DNA of 35,678 nt, from positions 1 through 35,678 of the forward strand of contig JAZUIV010000062.1 in the NCBI GenBank assembly GCA_045642485.1, in the 5' to 3' direction. This DNA is from Cacconaster sp045642485 (GTDB lineage: Bacteria; Bacteroidota; Bacteroidia; Bacteroidales; UBA932). Position 1 is the first letter of the stretch. Each line of letters begins with the position of its first letter. Below are positions 23,015-31,822 of this stretch, piece after piece. The notes under the pieces were generated by a model. It had not been told where the DNA came from, searched no databases, and saw nothing but the letters and a program-made list of their open reading frames with translations. A program made the position numbers and the translations under genes.

Positions 23015-25750
23015 ATGGATTACAATTTCTTAGACATCGAGAAAAAATGGCAGGCCCACTGGGCTGAAAATCACACATTCAAAGTAACCGAGGATTCGTC
23101 CCGCCCGAAATGCTTCGTGCTGGATATGTTCCCTTATCCTTCCGGAGCGGGGCTTCACGTCGGACATCCGCTGGGATATATCGCCAGTGACATATACAGC
23201 CGTTACAAACGCCTGAAGGGGTTCAATGTGCTGCATCCTATGGGATATGACGCATTCGGCCTTCCTGCGGAGCAGTATGCCATCCAGACGGGTAAACACC
23301 CCGAGCAGACCACGAAGAAGAACATCGCCAGATACCGCGAGCAGATGGACAGAATCGGCTTCTCATACGACTGGTCCCGCGAAGTGAGAACTTGTGACCC
23401 TGCGTATTACAAATGGACGCAGTGGGCCTTCCTGCAGATGTTCAACCATTGGTTCAATCCTGAGACAGGAAAGGCGGAACCCATCTCAGGCCTGATAGAG
23501 AAATTCGAAAGAGAGGGCGGAGAAGGATTCACCGCGGATCAGTGGAAATCCTTCAGCGAGCAGGAAAAATCAGACATTCTGATGAACTGGCGCATCGCAT
23601 ACCTGGGCAAGACCGCCGTAAACTGGTGCCCGAAACTCGGGACAGTGCTGGCCAACGATGAGGTCAAGGACGGTTATTCCGTCCGCGGAGGATTCCCTGT
23701 CGAGCAGAAAATGATGAAACAGTGGCAGCTTCGCGTTTCCGCATATGCGGAGAGGCTTCTTGAAGGGCTGGAGGATCTGGACTGGTCCGACTCCCTGAAA
23801 GAGATGCAGCGCAACTGGATAGGCAAGAGTACGGGCGCTGAAATAGAATTCCGTGTAATCAACGGCAACGATGAATACGACCTTACAATCTTCACCACCC
23901 GTGCCGACACTCTCTTCGGAGTCACGTTCATGGTCCTTGCTCCTGAAAGCGAATGGGTGGAGAAATTGACTGCCCCTGACAGGAGGGAAGAGGTGGAAGC
24001 CTACCTCGCGGCCACGAAGAAGAAAACAGAAAGAGAACGCATTGCAGAGACAAGGAAAGTCACGGGCGTCTTTTCGGGCTCCTATGGCATCAACCCCGTG
24101 ACAGGGCAGAAAGTGCCTGTATGGATTTCCGAATATGTTCTTTCCGGATACGGTACCGGAGCAATAATGGCGGTGCCGGCCCACGACAGCAGGGACTATG
24201 CCTTTGCCAAGACATTCGGGCTTCCGATTGTGCCCCTGATTGAGGGCTGCGACGTTTCGGAAGAGAGTTTCGATGCAAAGGACGGCATAATGTGCAACTC
24301 CGGCTTCCTCAACGGGCTGACCGTGAAAGAAGCCATCCCCGCCGCAATAGAATATGTGGAGAGCAACGGCCTCGGCAGGCGCAAGACAAACTACCGCCTC
24401 CGCGATGCTATCTTCTCCCGCCAGCGCTACTGGGGAGAGCCCTTCCCCATCTACTACAAGGACGGGATTCCCACTCCCCTGCCTGAGAGCGAACTTCCTC
24501 TCCATCTGCCTGAAATCAGTTCCTTCAAGCCCACGGAAGAGGGGGAACCGCCTCTGGCCCGCGCCAAGGACTGGACATACAACGGATACCCGCTGGAAAC
24601 GAGCACAATGCCCGGATTTGCGGGTAGCAGCGCGTACTATCTGAGATATATGGACCCGGGAAACAGCGAAAGTCTTGTCAGCCGGCAGTCCAACGAATAC
24701 TGGAGAAACGTTGACCTCTACATCGGAGGGACCGAGCACGCCACGGGGCACCTGATTTATTCCAGATTCTGGAACAAGTTCCTCTATGACACAGGCCACG
24801 TGTGCGAGCAGGAGCCTTTCAGGAAACTGGTCAACCAGGGGATGATTCAGGGGCGAAGCAACTTCGTCTATAGGGTGAAGAACACCAACACCTACGTCTC
24901 CCTCGGACTGAAGGACAACTACGACACCACTGAAATACACGTTGACGTCAACATCGTCCACAATGACAGGCTCGACACGGAAGCCTTCAAGAAATGGATG
25001 CCCGACTTCGCGACCGCCGAGTTTATCCTTGAAAACGGCGAGTACATCTGCGGAAACGCCGTCGAAAAGATGAGCAAATCGATGTTCAACGTCGTCAATC
25101 CCGACAATATCTGCGACACCTACGGAGCCGACACTCTGCGTATGTACGAGATGTTTCTCGGCCCACTCGAGCAGGCAAAGCCTTGGGACACAAAGGGTAT
25201 TGACGGAGTCCACCGTTTCCTGAGAAAACTGTGGAAACTCTATCACGACCAGACCAACACCATCTGCGTGAGCAGCAACAAGGCTGAAGCCGCAGAACTG
25301 AAGGTTCTCCACAAACTGATAGCAAAGGTGCAGTCCGACATTGAGTCATTCTCATTCAACACCACTGTCAGCGCAATGATGATTGCAGTGAATGAACTGG
25401 CAGCCCTCCACTGCAACAAACGCGAGATTCTGGAGCCCCTGATTATTCTGGTCAGCCCTTACGCTCCGCACATAGCAGAGGAAATATGGAGCCTTCTCGG
25501 CCATACCGAAAGTATCTCCAATGCCACGTTCCCCCAATATGTGGAAGCATACACCGTAGAAGACAGCGTGACCTACCCCGTACAGTTCAACGGAAAGATG
25601 CGTTTCACCGTCGATCTTCCCAAGAGTCTGTCCCGCGAAGAAGTTGAACAGGCGGTCAGAGCCGATTCCAACACCGCGAAATACCTGCAGGGTGCTTCTG
25701 TGAAGAAGGTCATTGTCGTTCCCGGGAAAATAATAAACATCGTTTGCTGA
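23015..25750 (+). CDS. leuS: Leucyl-tRNA synthetase
   Basis: A 911-residue class I aminoacyl-tRNA synthetase that charges tRNA-Leu. The HIGH motif is HVGH at residues 48-51 within YPSGAGLHVGHPLGY. The CP1 editing domain carries TTRADTLFGVTFMVLAPE and YGTGAIMAVPAHDSRDYAFA. KMSKS starts at residue 685. An anticodon-binding helical region (KLIAKVQSDIESFSFNT, PLIILVSPYAPHIAEEIW) and a small C-terminal domain follow. Length matches bacterial LeuRS with a complete editing domain. The ATG at 23015 is preferred; the upstream TTG at 22988 overlaps the -7 promoter element. The yitT-like gene starts 4 bases after its stop and is probably co-transcribed. Confidence 0.98.
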   Translation: MDYNFLDIEKKWQAHWAENHTFKVTEDSSRPKCFVLDMFPYPSGAGLHVGHPLGYIASDIYSRYKRLKGFNVLHPMGYDAFGLPAEQYAIQTGKHPEQTTKKNIARYREQMDRIGFSYDWSREVRTCDPAYYKWTQWAFLQMFNHWFNPETGKAEPISGLIEKFEREGGEGFTADQWKSFSEQEKSDILMNWRIAYLGKTAVNWCPKLGTVLANDEVKDGYSVRGGFPVEQKMMKQWQLRVSAYAERLLEGLEDLDWSDSLKEMQRNWIGKSTGAEIEFRVINGNDEYDLTIFTTRADTLFGVTFMVLAPESEWVEKLTAPDRREEVEAYLAATKKKTERERIAETRKVTGVFSGSYGINPVTGQKVPVWISEYVLSGYGTGAIMAVPAHDSRDYAFAKTFGLPIVPLIEGCDVSEESFDAKDGIMCNSGFLNGLTVKEAIPAAIEYVESNGLGRRKTNYRLRDAIFSRQRYWGEPFPIYYKDGIPTPLPESELPLHLPEISSFKPTEEGEPPLARAKDWTYNGYPLETSTMPGFAGSSAYYLRYMDPGNSESLVSRQSNEYWRNVDLYIGGTEHATGHLIYSRFWNKFLYDTGHVCEQEPFRKLVNQGMIQGRSNFVYRVKNTNTYVSLGLKDNYDTTEIHVDVNIVHNDRLDTEAFKKWMPDFATAEFILENGEYICGNAVEKMSKSMFNVVNPDNICDTYGADTLRMYEMFLGPLEQAKPWDTKGIDGVHRFLRKLWKLYHDQTNTICVSSNKAEAAELKVLHKLIAKVQSDIESFSFNTTVSAMMIAVNELAALHCNKREILEPLIILVSPYAPHIAEEIWSLLGHTESISNATFPQYVEAYTVEDSVTYPVQFNGKMRFTVDLPKSLSREEVEQAVRADSNTAKYLQGASVKKVIVVPGKIINIVC

Positions 25751-25754
25751 TACA

Positions 25755-26651
25755 ATGGATTCAAAGAAACTGCTCGGCACCCTCAAGACATATTCCATCA
25801 TCACGCTGGGTCTTGTCTTTTATGCCCTGGCCTGGACCATCTTCATCATCCCCAACGGGCTGGTTGGAGGAGGAGTCACAGGCATTTCCACAATCATTCA
25901 ATACTGCACGGGGATAAACGTCAGTTACTCATATTTTGTGATAAATGTCGTCCTGATTCTGATTGCCTGGAAAGTCCTCGGGGCAGGATTCGGAATGAGA
26001 ACCATCTATGCCATCGTCATCACTTCCCTCCTGTTGCGATTCATGCCGATGCTGGTACATCAGTCCTTCATTGAAGACTTTGCCCTGCAGAACGGAAAAC
26101 TGTTGTGCGCAATCATCGGAGGCGCAATGTCAGGACTGGGCATTGCCACGACTTTCTCCGTTGGCGCAAGCAGTGGCGGCACAGACATCATAGCGCTGAT
26201 TATAAACAAATATCGGTCGGTTTCTCCGGGCAAGGTCCTGTTTTTCCTGGATTTGCTGATAATCGGTTCATCATTGATCATCCCTTCTGACAACAATATG
26301 GGAAGCCGCATTGCAATAATCGTATATGGTTATGTAACAACTGGAATGTTCTCACTGACAGTGGATTCGGTCATTTCAGGCACAAAGCAGTCGGTCCAGC
26401 TGTTCATCTTTTCAGAAAAATACGAGGAAATTGCAAATCGCATTTCCACAGAAGCCAAGCGCGGAGTCACCATTCTCAACGGAATGGGATGGTATTCCAA
26501 GCAGGAGAAAAAAGTTGTGGTGGTTGTAGCCAGAAAACACGATTCTCCGTTTATTCTCCATCTGGTCAAGGAAGTGGACCCTCACTCGTTCATAACCGAG
26601 GCTTCGGTTATGGGTGTCTTCGGGCAGGGCTTTGACCAGATCAAGAAATAA
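25755..26651 (+). CDS. YitT-family membrane protein with C-terminal DUF2179 domain
   Basis: A 298-residue inner-membrane protein. About five to six transmembrane segments occupy residues 14-205 (SIITLGLVFYALAWTIFIIP, then repeated glycine-rich loops GLVGGGVTGISTI and FSVGASSGGTDIIALI typical of YitT/DUF161). The C-terminal cytoplasmic DUF2179 domain covers about 215-298 (SVQLFIFSEKYEEIANRI, RGVTILNGMGWY, DPHSFITEASVMGVFGQGFD). Function is not established; a transport role is assumed for the family. It starts 4 bases after leuS, so it is read from the leuS promoter. Confidence 0.92.
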   Translation: MDSKKLLGTLKTYSIITLGLVFYALAWTIFIIPNGLVGGGVTGISTIIQYCTGINVSYSYFVINVVLILIAWKVLGAGFGMRTIYAIVITSLLLRFMPMLVHQSFIEDFALQNGKLLCAIIGGAMSGLGIATTFSVGASSGGTDIIALIINKYRSVSPGKVLFFLDLLIIGSSLIIPSDNNMGSRIAIIVYGYVTTGMFSLTVDSVISGTKQSVQLFIFSEKYEEIANRISTEAKRGVTILNGMGWYSKQEKKVVVVVARKHDSPFILHLVKEVDPHSFITEASVMGVFGQGFDQIKK

Positions 26652-26718
26652 TTTTTACAAAAAAGCACTTATTATGCAGCGGTTATTGACTTGATTCGTC
26701 AATCGCCCCCAATAGGAT

Positions 26719-26726
26719 TATCTTCG
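26719..26726 (+). promoter_or_regulatory. Weak -7-like element before the AraC pair
   Basis: TATCTTCG matches TAnnTTTG with one mismatch and lies 21 bases before the ATG at 26748. There is no well-spaced -33 element. It is plausible as an independent promoter for the two AraC-type genes. Confidence 0.3.
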
Positions 26727-26747
26727 CCTTCCGAAAATGTGAGGCGT

Positions 26748-27314
26748 ATGATTACTTTCTTCTTGATTCTGGGATATCTCCCCGTGCTTGGGCTTGCGGG
26801 TTACTTTTATCATCTATCTTCCTCAAGGAAGAAAAAAGAAGGGATAAAAGTCCCTGAAAGGCCGCAGCAATATATGTATCCCCTTTTGGAGCAGGAATCC
26901 GAGGACGGGAAAGGGCTTCTGGAGGATGACCCCGTTGACGGCAAGGCATTCGATATGGAAAAACTCAAGAACAGGATATGCGAACTTCTGGAAAGAGAGA
27001 AACTATACCTGAATCCGGACATAAGGGTCACCGACATAGCGGAACGGCTGTTTACGAACAAAAATTACGTAGCGCAAGCCATCAAGTCACGAATGGGCAA
27101 GAATTTCTGCCAGTTGGTTCACTATTACCGCATCAAGGAGGCCATCCGTGTCTTTTCCCTGAATCCGGAAATCCAGATGCCTGAACTGGCCCACAGGGTC
27201 GGGTTCAACTCGATGACCACCTTCAACGGGGCCTTCAGCCGCAACACCGGCTATACACCCGCTGAATGGTGCAAGGAGTACAAACGCAAAAACAACAACG
27301 AATATGGTTCATAG
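26748..27314 (+). CDS. Membrane-anchored AraC-type regulator without sensor domain
   Basis: A 188-residue protein with one N-terminal transmembrane helix (ITFFLILGYLPVLGLAGYFY), then a basic stretch SSRKKKEG and an acidic linker of about 40 residues. An AraC/XylS double helix-turn-helix follows at about residues 95-183 (VTDIAERLFTNKNYVAQAIK, MPELAHRVGFNSMTTFNGAF, NTGYTPAEWCKEY). The DNA-binding part looks complete. No ligand-binding, periplasmic or receiver domain is present, so the signal it senses is unclear. The ATG at 26748 is used; a TTG at 26691 would add an implausible leader. It overlaps the next AraC gene by 11 bases. Confidence 0.8.
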   Translation: MITFFLILGYLPVLGLAGYFYHLSSSRKKKEGIKVPERPQQYMYPLLEQESEDGKGLLEDDPVDGKAFDMEKLKNRICELLEREKLYLNPDIRVTDIAERLFTNKNYVAQAIKSRMGKNFCQLVHYYRIKEAIRVFSLNPEIQMPELAHRVGFNSMTTFNGAFSRNTGYTPAEWCKEYKRKNNNEYGS

Positions 27315-27675
27315 AGGCAGACGCGAATCCCTGATTGACTATATTTCCAGGGCCCTGGAATCGGAAAAACTCTATTTGGACAGGAATCTCACTCTCGAAA
27401 GCCTTGCCGCCACTCTCTCCTCCAACCGGGATTACGTTTCCCGGGCAATCAACAGCACCGGATTGAATTTCAACAGATTCATCAACGCGATGAGGACCAG
27501 CTACGCCATCGACCTGTTGCTGGAAAAAAACAAGCGCAACATCTCTGTAGCGGATGTGGCAGACCTGTCAGGATTCGCATCCACCCGGAAGATGAATTTC
27601 TGCATAAAACAATGCACCGGCGTCACAGCCAGTGCATTGCGTAAGAGGGTATTCGACGGTCCGTCAGAATTTTAG
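27304..27675 (+). CDS. Small stand-alone AraC-type DNA-binding protein
   Basis: A 123-residue protein consisting almost wholly of an AraC-type double helix-turn-helix: LTLESLAATLSSNRDYVSRA, then ISVADVADLSGFASTRKMNF and a final QCTGVTASALRKRVF. The segment ESEKLYLDRNLTLESLAATL parallels EREKLYLNPDIRVTDIAERL of the gene just upstream, pointing to tandem duplication. The second helix region is less canonical (FASTRKMNF instead of FNSMTTFNGAF), so DNA affinity may differ. It overlaps the upstream gene by 11 bases and converges on aspA with a 12-base tail overlap. It may modulate or heterodimerise with its neighbour (inference). Confidence 0.8.
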   Translation: MVHRGRRESLIDYISRALESEKLYLDRNLTLESLAATLSSNRDYVSRAINSTGLNFNRFINAMRTSYAIDLLLEKNKRNISVADVADLSGFASTRKMNFCIKQCTGVTASALRKRVFDGPSEF

Positions 27676-29091
27676 GATTGTCGGCTTAATCATATTCTTC
27701 GGATTCAGGATAGCATCAAGCTGTTCCTTCGTCAGAAGCTTCTTGTCCAAAACCAGCTGATAGACACTTCCTCCCGATACCAGAGCCTCCTTTGCCACTT
27801 CAGTGCAGGCGGAATAGCCGATATATGGCTTGAGGGCTGTCACAATACCAATGCTGTTCTCCACAAGGTCCCTGCAATGCTTCTTGTTGACAGTGATGGT
27901 ATCGACACACTCCACACGGAGGGTATCAAGTGCCTTTGTCATCCAGAGAGCTGATTCGGTGAGGGATTCGACAAGGACAGGCTCCATCACATTGAGTTCG
28001 AGCTGGGCGGCTTCAGAAGCCAGCGTGATTGTGGTGTCATTGCCGATTACCTTGAAGCAGACCTGATTGGCGACCTCAGGAATCACGGGATTTACCTTCC
28101 CGGGCATAATGGAACTGCCGGGCTGCTTCGGGGTGAGGTTTATTTCAGCCAGACCGGTGCGGGGGCCTGAAGCCATCAGCCTGAGGTCATTGCATATTTT
28201 AGATACGCGGATGGCTATCTGCTTGAGCTGGGCTGAATAGTTGACCATACAGGAAGTATCGTTTGTCGCCTCGACAAGGTCCTTTGCCAGAGAAATTTTC
28301 CAACCGGTGATTTTCCTGATGTGCTTTGTGCAGAGCTCCGCATAACCTGGAGCGGCTGTAAGGCCGGTTCCGATTGCGGTTGCACCCATATTGATGACCA
28401 GAAATTCCTTCGCGGCAACATCCAGCTTGGCGGCTTCGTTCTCAATCGCAGTTGCAAACGCCCCGAAAGTCTGACCCATAGTCATAGGAACTGCGTCCTG
28501 GAGTTGTGTACGGCCCATCTTTATAACAGATGCGAATTGACGTTGCTTTGCCCTGAATGATTTTGCAATGGCCCTCATTGCTACAATAAGGTCCTGATGA
28601 ATCATATACAGGCCAAGATGCATCGCTGTGGGATAGGCGTCGTTGGTTGACTGCGCCATATTGATATGGTCGTTGGGATGGATGACCTTGTAGTCTCCGT
28701 GGGGCCTGCCCAGTATCTCAAGGGCTCTGTTGGCGATGACCTCATTGGCATTCATATTCATTGATGTTCCGGCACCGCCCTGAACCATATCTACAGGGAA
28801 GTGTTCGAGATGCTTGCCGTCGATAAGTTCCTGACAGGCCGCGACTACAGCATCCTTTATGTCATCACGGACAAGACCGAGCTCGTGATTTGCGAGAATC
28901 GCTCCCATCTTGACATATCCGAAAGCCTTGACGAACTGGGGATGATCGCAAAGGAGATTACCGGTAATATTGAAATTTTCGAGGCAGCGCAGTGTTTGCA
29001 CGCCGAAAAGAGCCTCCTGAGGGACTTCCTTGTCCCCCAGCAGATCGTGTTCCAATCTGGTCTCACCAGAAGTTTTGAATGTGTATTTCAT
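27664..29091 (-). CDS. aspA: Aspartate ammonia-lyase
   Basis: A 475-residue cytoplasmic enzyme of the fumarase/aspartase superfamily, converting L-aspartate to fumarate and ammonia. Motifs: TRLEHDLLGDKEVPQEALFG, GGAGTSMNMNANEVIANRAL, HPNDHINMAQSTNDAYPTAM, MGRTQLQDAVPMTMGQTFGA, and the signature loop PGSSIMPGKVNPVIPE with the catalytic Ser. The threonine/asparagine-rich first motif and TSMNMN favour aspartase over fumarase C. It lies 3 bases after trkA, so it is the last gene of the folE-trkA-aspA run. In gut Bacteroidota it can feed fumarate respiration. Confidence 0.95.
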   Translation of the reverse strand: MKYTFKTSGETRLEHDLLGDKEVPQEALFGVQTLRCLENFNITGNLLCDHPQFVKAFGYVKMGAILANHELGLVRDDIKDAVVAACQELIDGKHLEHFPVDMVQGGAGTSMNMNANEVIANRALEILGRPHGDYKVIHPNDHINMAQSTNDAYPTAMHLGLYMIHQDLIVAMRAIAKSFRAKQRQFASVIKMGRTQLQDAVPMTMGQTFGAFATAIENEAAKLDVAAKEFLVINMGATAIGTGLTAAPGYAELCTKHIRKITGWKISLAKDLVEATNDTSCMVNYSAQLKQIAIRVSKICNDLRLMASGPRTGLAEINLTPKQPGSSIMPGKVNPVIPEVANQVCFKVIGNDTTITLASEAAQLELNVMEPVLVESLTESALWMTKALDTLRVECVDTITVNKKHCRDLVENSIGIVTALKPYIGYSACTEVAKEALVSGGSVYQLVLDKKLLTKEQLDAILNPKNMIKPTILKF

Positions 29092-29094
29092 ATT

Positions 29095-30447
29095 TTATGA
29101 GAATAGATATTCAACTTTTTTCATCGCCGTGGGCAAAGCGAATACCACTACCCTGTCATAAGGGTGTATTAAGGTGTTGCCGTCTGCGATTATTGTTTCA
29201 GACCCGCGGATGACACCGCCGATGACAGCCTCCTTCGGAAAATCAAGTTCCTTGACCGGAGCCTTTGTTATCCGGCTGCCCGGCTTGACGATATATTCGA
29301 TTGTTTCCGCATCAGTCCCGTTGAGTACCTTTACGGTCCGGACGGTATTGCTCAAGGTGAACCGGAATATTCTGCCCGCCGTGATGATTTTCTTGTTGAT
29401 GACGGCATCCACTCCCATCCCTTCGGCCAACTTTATGTATTCGATATTCTCGACCTGGGCGATAGTCCTGCCTATACCCATATTTTTTGCGGCAACGCAG
29501 GCCAGAATATTGGTTTCGGAACTTGAAGTGACGGCCACAAAGGCGTCACAGTTTTTCACGTCCTCCTCGTACAGCAGGTCGGAATTTCTTCCATCACCAT
29601 TGATTATCAAGGTTTTGTCAAGCTTCTGTACAAGTTCGTCGCAACGGTCCCTGTCAATCTCTATCAGTTTGATGAACTCAGCCTTGTCCTCGAAACGGTC
29701 GGCAAGCATACTTCCGATTTTGCCTCCTCCGATAATGGTGAGCCTCTTGACGGCGGTATTACCCTCCTTGCCGGCAAGCGCCAGAACTTCAGGGATAGAA
29801 TCCCGCCTTGCAGCCACATAAATCAAATCCCCCTCCTTGAAGATAGTATCCTTCAGAGGAATGAGCGTATGCCCGTCGCGGGAAATGGCAACCGTCCTGT
29901 ATTTGAGTGCCGGACCGATGGATGCGGCTTCGAGAATGGTCTTGTCCACAATAGGCGCGCCTTCCTGAAGCCTGAGGACCACCAATTGCAACCTGCCGTT
30001 GGCAAAATCTATGAAATCCGTCATCTCGGACTGCCGGAGGAGATTCATTATTTCATCCACGGCAATCTTTTCCGGATAAAACAGCAAGTCCACCCCCATC
30101 TCCGTGAACATTATCTTGTTCTCATTTTTCAGATACTCCGAGTTACTGATTCTGGCAGTAACCTTTCCTGCACCCATCCTTTTTGCCAGAAGGGCACACA
30201 CTATATTGACGCTCTGGTCATTGGAAGGGATGACGGAAACAAACAGATCGGCCGAATCCGCACCGGCTGCGCGAAGAACCTCCACTGAACTTGGATTTCC
30301 GTTAACTGTCAGGACATCCACCGACTCGCTCACCCGCGAGAGACGATCCTCATCATCATCGACTATGGTAATGTCGTGATACCCTTCAGTAAGCATCTTG
30401 GCAAGATGTGTCCCGACTTCTCCGGCTCCTGCAATTACAATTTTCAT
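29095..30447 (-). CDS. trkA: TrkA-type K+ uptake regulatory subunit
   Basis: A 450-residue cytoplasmic protein with two RCK units, regulating TrkH/Ktr potassium channels through NAD(H)/nucleotide binding. First Rossmann motif: IVIAGAGEVGTHLAKML, residues 2-18. Second: LTIIGGGKIGSMLADRF, about residue 235. RCK_C segments follow each (PLKDTIFKEGDLIYVAARRD and HPYDRVVVFALPT). The matching membrane subunit TrkH is not in the window. It starts 7 bases after the folE stop and ends 3 bases before aspA. Confidence 0.95.
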   Translation of the reverse strand: MKIVIAGAGEVGTHLAKMLTEGYHDITIVDDDEDRLSRVSESVDVLTVNGNPSSVEVLRAAGADSADLFVSVIPSNDQSVNIVCALLAKRMGAGKVTARISNSEYLKNENKIMFTEMGVDLLFYPEKIAVDEIMNLLRQSEMTDFIDFANGRLQLVVLRLQEGAPIVDKTILEAASIGPALKYRTVAISRDGHTLIPLKDTIFKEGDLIYVAARRDSIPEVLALAGKEGNTAVKRLTIIGGGKIGSMLADRFEDKAEFIKLIEIDRDRCDELVQKLDKTLIINGDGRNSDLLYEEDVKNCDAFVAVTSSSETNILACVAAKNMGIGRTIAQVENIEYIKLAEGMGVDAVINKKIITAGRIFRFTLSNTVRTVKVLNGTDAETIEYIVKPGSRITKAPVKELDFPKEAVIGGVIRGSETIIADGNTLIHPYDRVVVFALPTAMKKVEYLFS

Positions 30448-30454
30448 ATTTGTA

Positions 30455-31054
30455 TCAATGTAGTTTCGAACCTATGAGGGTGATGAATTCGTTGCGCGTA
30501 CGGCTGTCCTTCAGAAAAGCGCCGGTGAAAGCGGAAGTGGTGGTGACAGAGTTCTGCTTCTGCACTCCCCTCACCTGCATACACATATGGGCCGCCTCGA
30601 TTACCACCGCCACTCCGAGAGGATTCAGAGTGTTCTGTATACAGTCCCTTATCTGAACCGTAAGCCTCTCCTGAACCTGCAGCCTCCTTGCATACGTTTC
30701 CACAACCCTTGCTATCTTGCTCAGACCGGTTATGTATCCGTTCGGGATATATGCCACGTGCGCCTTCCCGTAAAACGGGAGAAGATGGTGCTCACACATT
30801 GAATACAACTCAATATCCTTGACAACCACCATCTGGCTGTAATCCTCCCTGAACATTGCGCTGCGAAGTATCTCCTCTCCACTCTGGCTGTAGCCTTTCG
30901 TAAGGAACTGCAGAGACCTTGCCACCCGTTCCGGAGTTTTCAGCAGCCCCTCCCTGGAACTGTCCTCCCCAAGCAGATCCAAAACACGCTTGCAGTGTTC
31001 CGCGAGTTCGGCGGCCACTTCCACGTCAAATTCATCTGATGCTCTGTATGCCAT
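30455..31054 (-). CDS. folE: GTP cyclohydrolase I (type IA)
   Basis: A 199-residue enzyme converting GTP to dihydroneopterin triphosphate, the first step of folate synthesis. The zinc-site residues are in MCEHHLLPFYGKAHVAYIP (Cys, His) and HMCMQVRGVQKQNSV (Cys). GLLKTPERVARSLQFLTKGY and LSKIARVVETYARRLQVQER are family hallmarks. The ATG at 31054 is used, since the longer open frame to 31114 would include the promoter. It is the first gene of folE-trkA-aspA and divergent from the ABC ATPase gene. Confidence 0.96.
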   Translation of the reverse strand: MAYRASDEFDVEVAAELAEHCKRVLDLLGEDSSREGLLKTPERVARSLQFLTKGYSQSGEEILRSAMFREDYSQMVVVKDIELYSMCEHHLLPFYGKAHVAYIPNGYITGLSKIARVVETYARRLQVQERLTVQIRDCIQNTLNPLGVAVVIEAAHMCMQVRGVQKQNSVTTTSAFTGAFLKDSRTRNEFITLIGSKLH

Positions 31055-31059
31055 TTTTC

Positions 31060-31067
31060 CAAAAATA
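31060..31067 (-). promoter_or_regulatory. -7 promoter element of folE
   Basis: The minus strand reads TATTTTTG, a perfect TAnnTTTG. It is only 5 bases from the ATG at 31054, so transcription would begin at or next to the start codon. Either the leader is extremely short or this is a chance match; TATCTTGC further upstream (one mismatch) is an alternative. Confidence 0.35.
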
Positions 31068-31144
31068 CACGAAAAATGCAAGATACTAAAAACTTTTGTT
31101 AGTTGGAGCACCACCCCGATTCTGTTTTTGCATTCCTTTGCAGT

Positions 31145-31822
31145 ATGGAAAAGGAAATCATATCGGTCAGGAACGTGAGCAAGTTGTATCGGATTGGTGA
31201 GAATACCGTCCGCGCGCTGGACGGAATCGACGTATCCATCCGCAGGAACGAATTCGTCGCGATAATGGGGCCGTCCGGCTCCGGGAAATCGACGCTTATG
31301 AACATCCTGGGATGCCTCGACACCCCTTCCTCCGGCTCATATCTGCTTAACGGCGCAGAGGTAGGGAAAATGAATGACGACGAGCTTTCTGCAGTCCGTG
31401 GCCGGGAAATCGGATTTGTCTTCCAGAGTTTCAACCTGTTGCCCCGCTACGATGCAGTCAGGAACGTGGAACTGCCGTTAGTGTACGCCAGAGTCGGGAG
31501 TGAGGAGCGCCGCGCCAGGGCCGTGGCAGCTTTGGAACGCGTCGCCCTCGGAGAAAGGCTTCATCACAAACCGGGCGAGATGTCCGGAGGACAGCGCCAA
31601 AGAGTGGCAATAGCGAGGGCGCTGGTGAATAATCCCTCCATAATCCTTGCCGACGAGCCGACAGGCAATCTGGACACTGCCACATCCATCGAAATAATGA
31701 ATCTGTTTCTCGACCTCCATTCTCAGGGGAATACCATTATTTTGGTCACACATGAAGAAGATATTGCTAAATTTGCACAAAGGATAATCCGTCTGAGGGA
31801 CGGAAAAATTGCAGAACAATGA
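31145..31822 (+). CDS. ABC transporter ATPase, MacB/LolD type, without adjacent permease
   Basis: A 225-residue ATP-binding subunit. Walker A is GPSGSGKSTLMNILG (about residue 40), the Q-loop is FVFQSFNLLPRYDAVRNVEL, the signature GEMSGGQRQRVAIARAL, Walker B SIILADEPTGNLDT, and the switch His is in ILVTHEED. The short form with LDTPSSGSY and PTGNLD is typical of MacB/LolD/FtsE-type exporters. No permease gene is beside it, so it must pair with a membrane subunit elsewhere. The ATG at 31145 is used. Its stop overlaps the start of the cobalamin adenosyltransferase by 4 bases (ATGA). Confidence 0.92.
   Translation: MEKEIISVRNVSKLYRIGENTVRALDGIDVSIRRNEFVAIMGPSGSGKSTLMNILGCLDTPSSGSYLLNGAEVGKMNDDELSAVRGREIGFVFQSFNLLPRYDAVRNVELPLVYARVGSEERRARAVAALERVALGERLHHKPGEMSGGQRQRVAIARALVNNPSIILADEPTGNLDTATSIEIMNLFLDLHSQGNTIILVTHEEDIAKFAQRIIRLRDGKIAEQ

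Noticed and set aside
23570..25312. 580-codon open frame on the minus strand inside leuS
   Set aside because: It is antisense to a complete leucyl-tRNA synthetase, has no recognisable domain, and reflects codon bias of the real gene.
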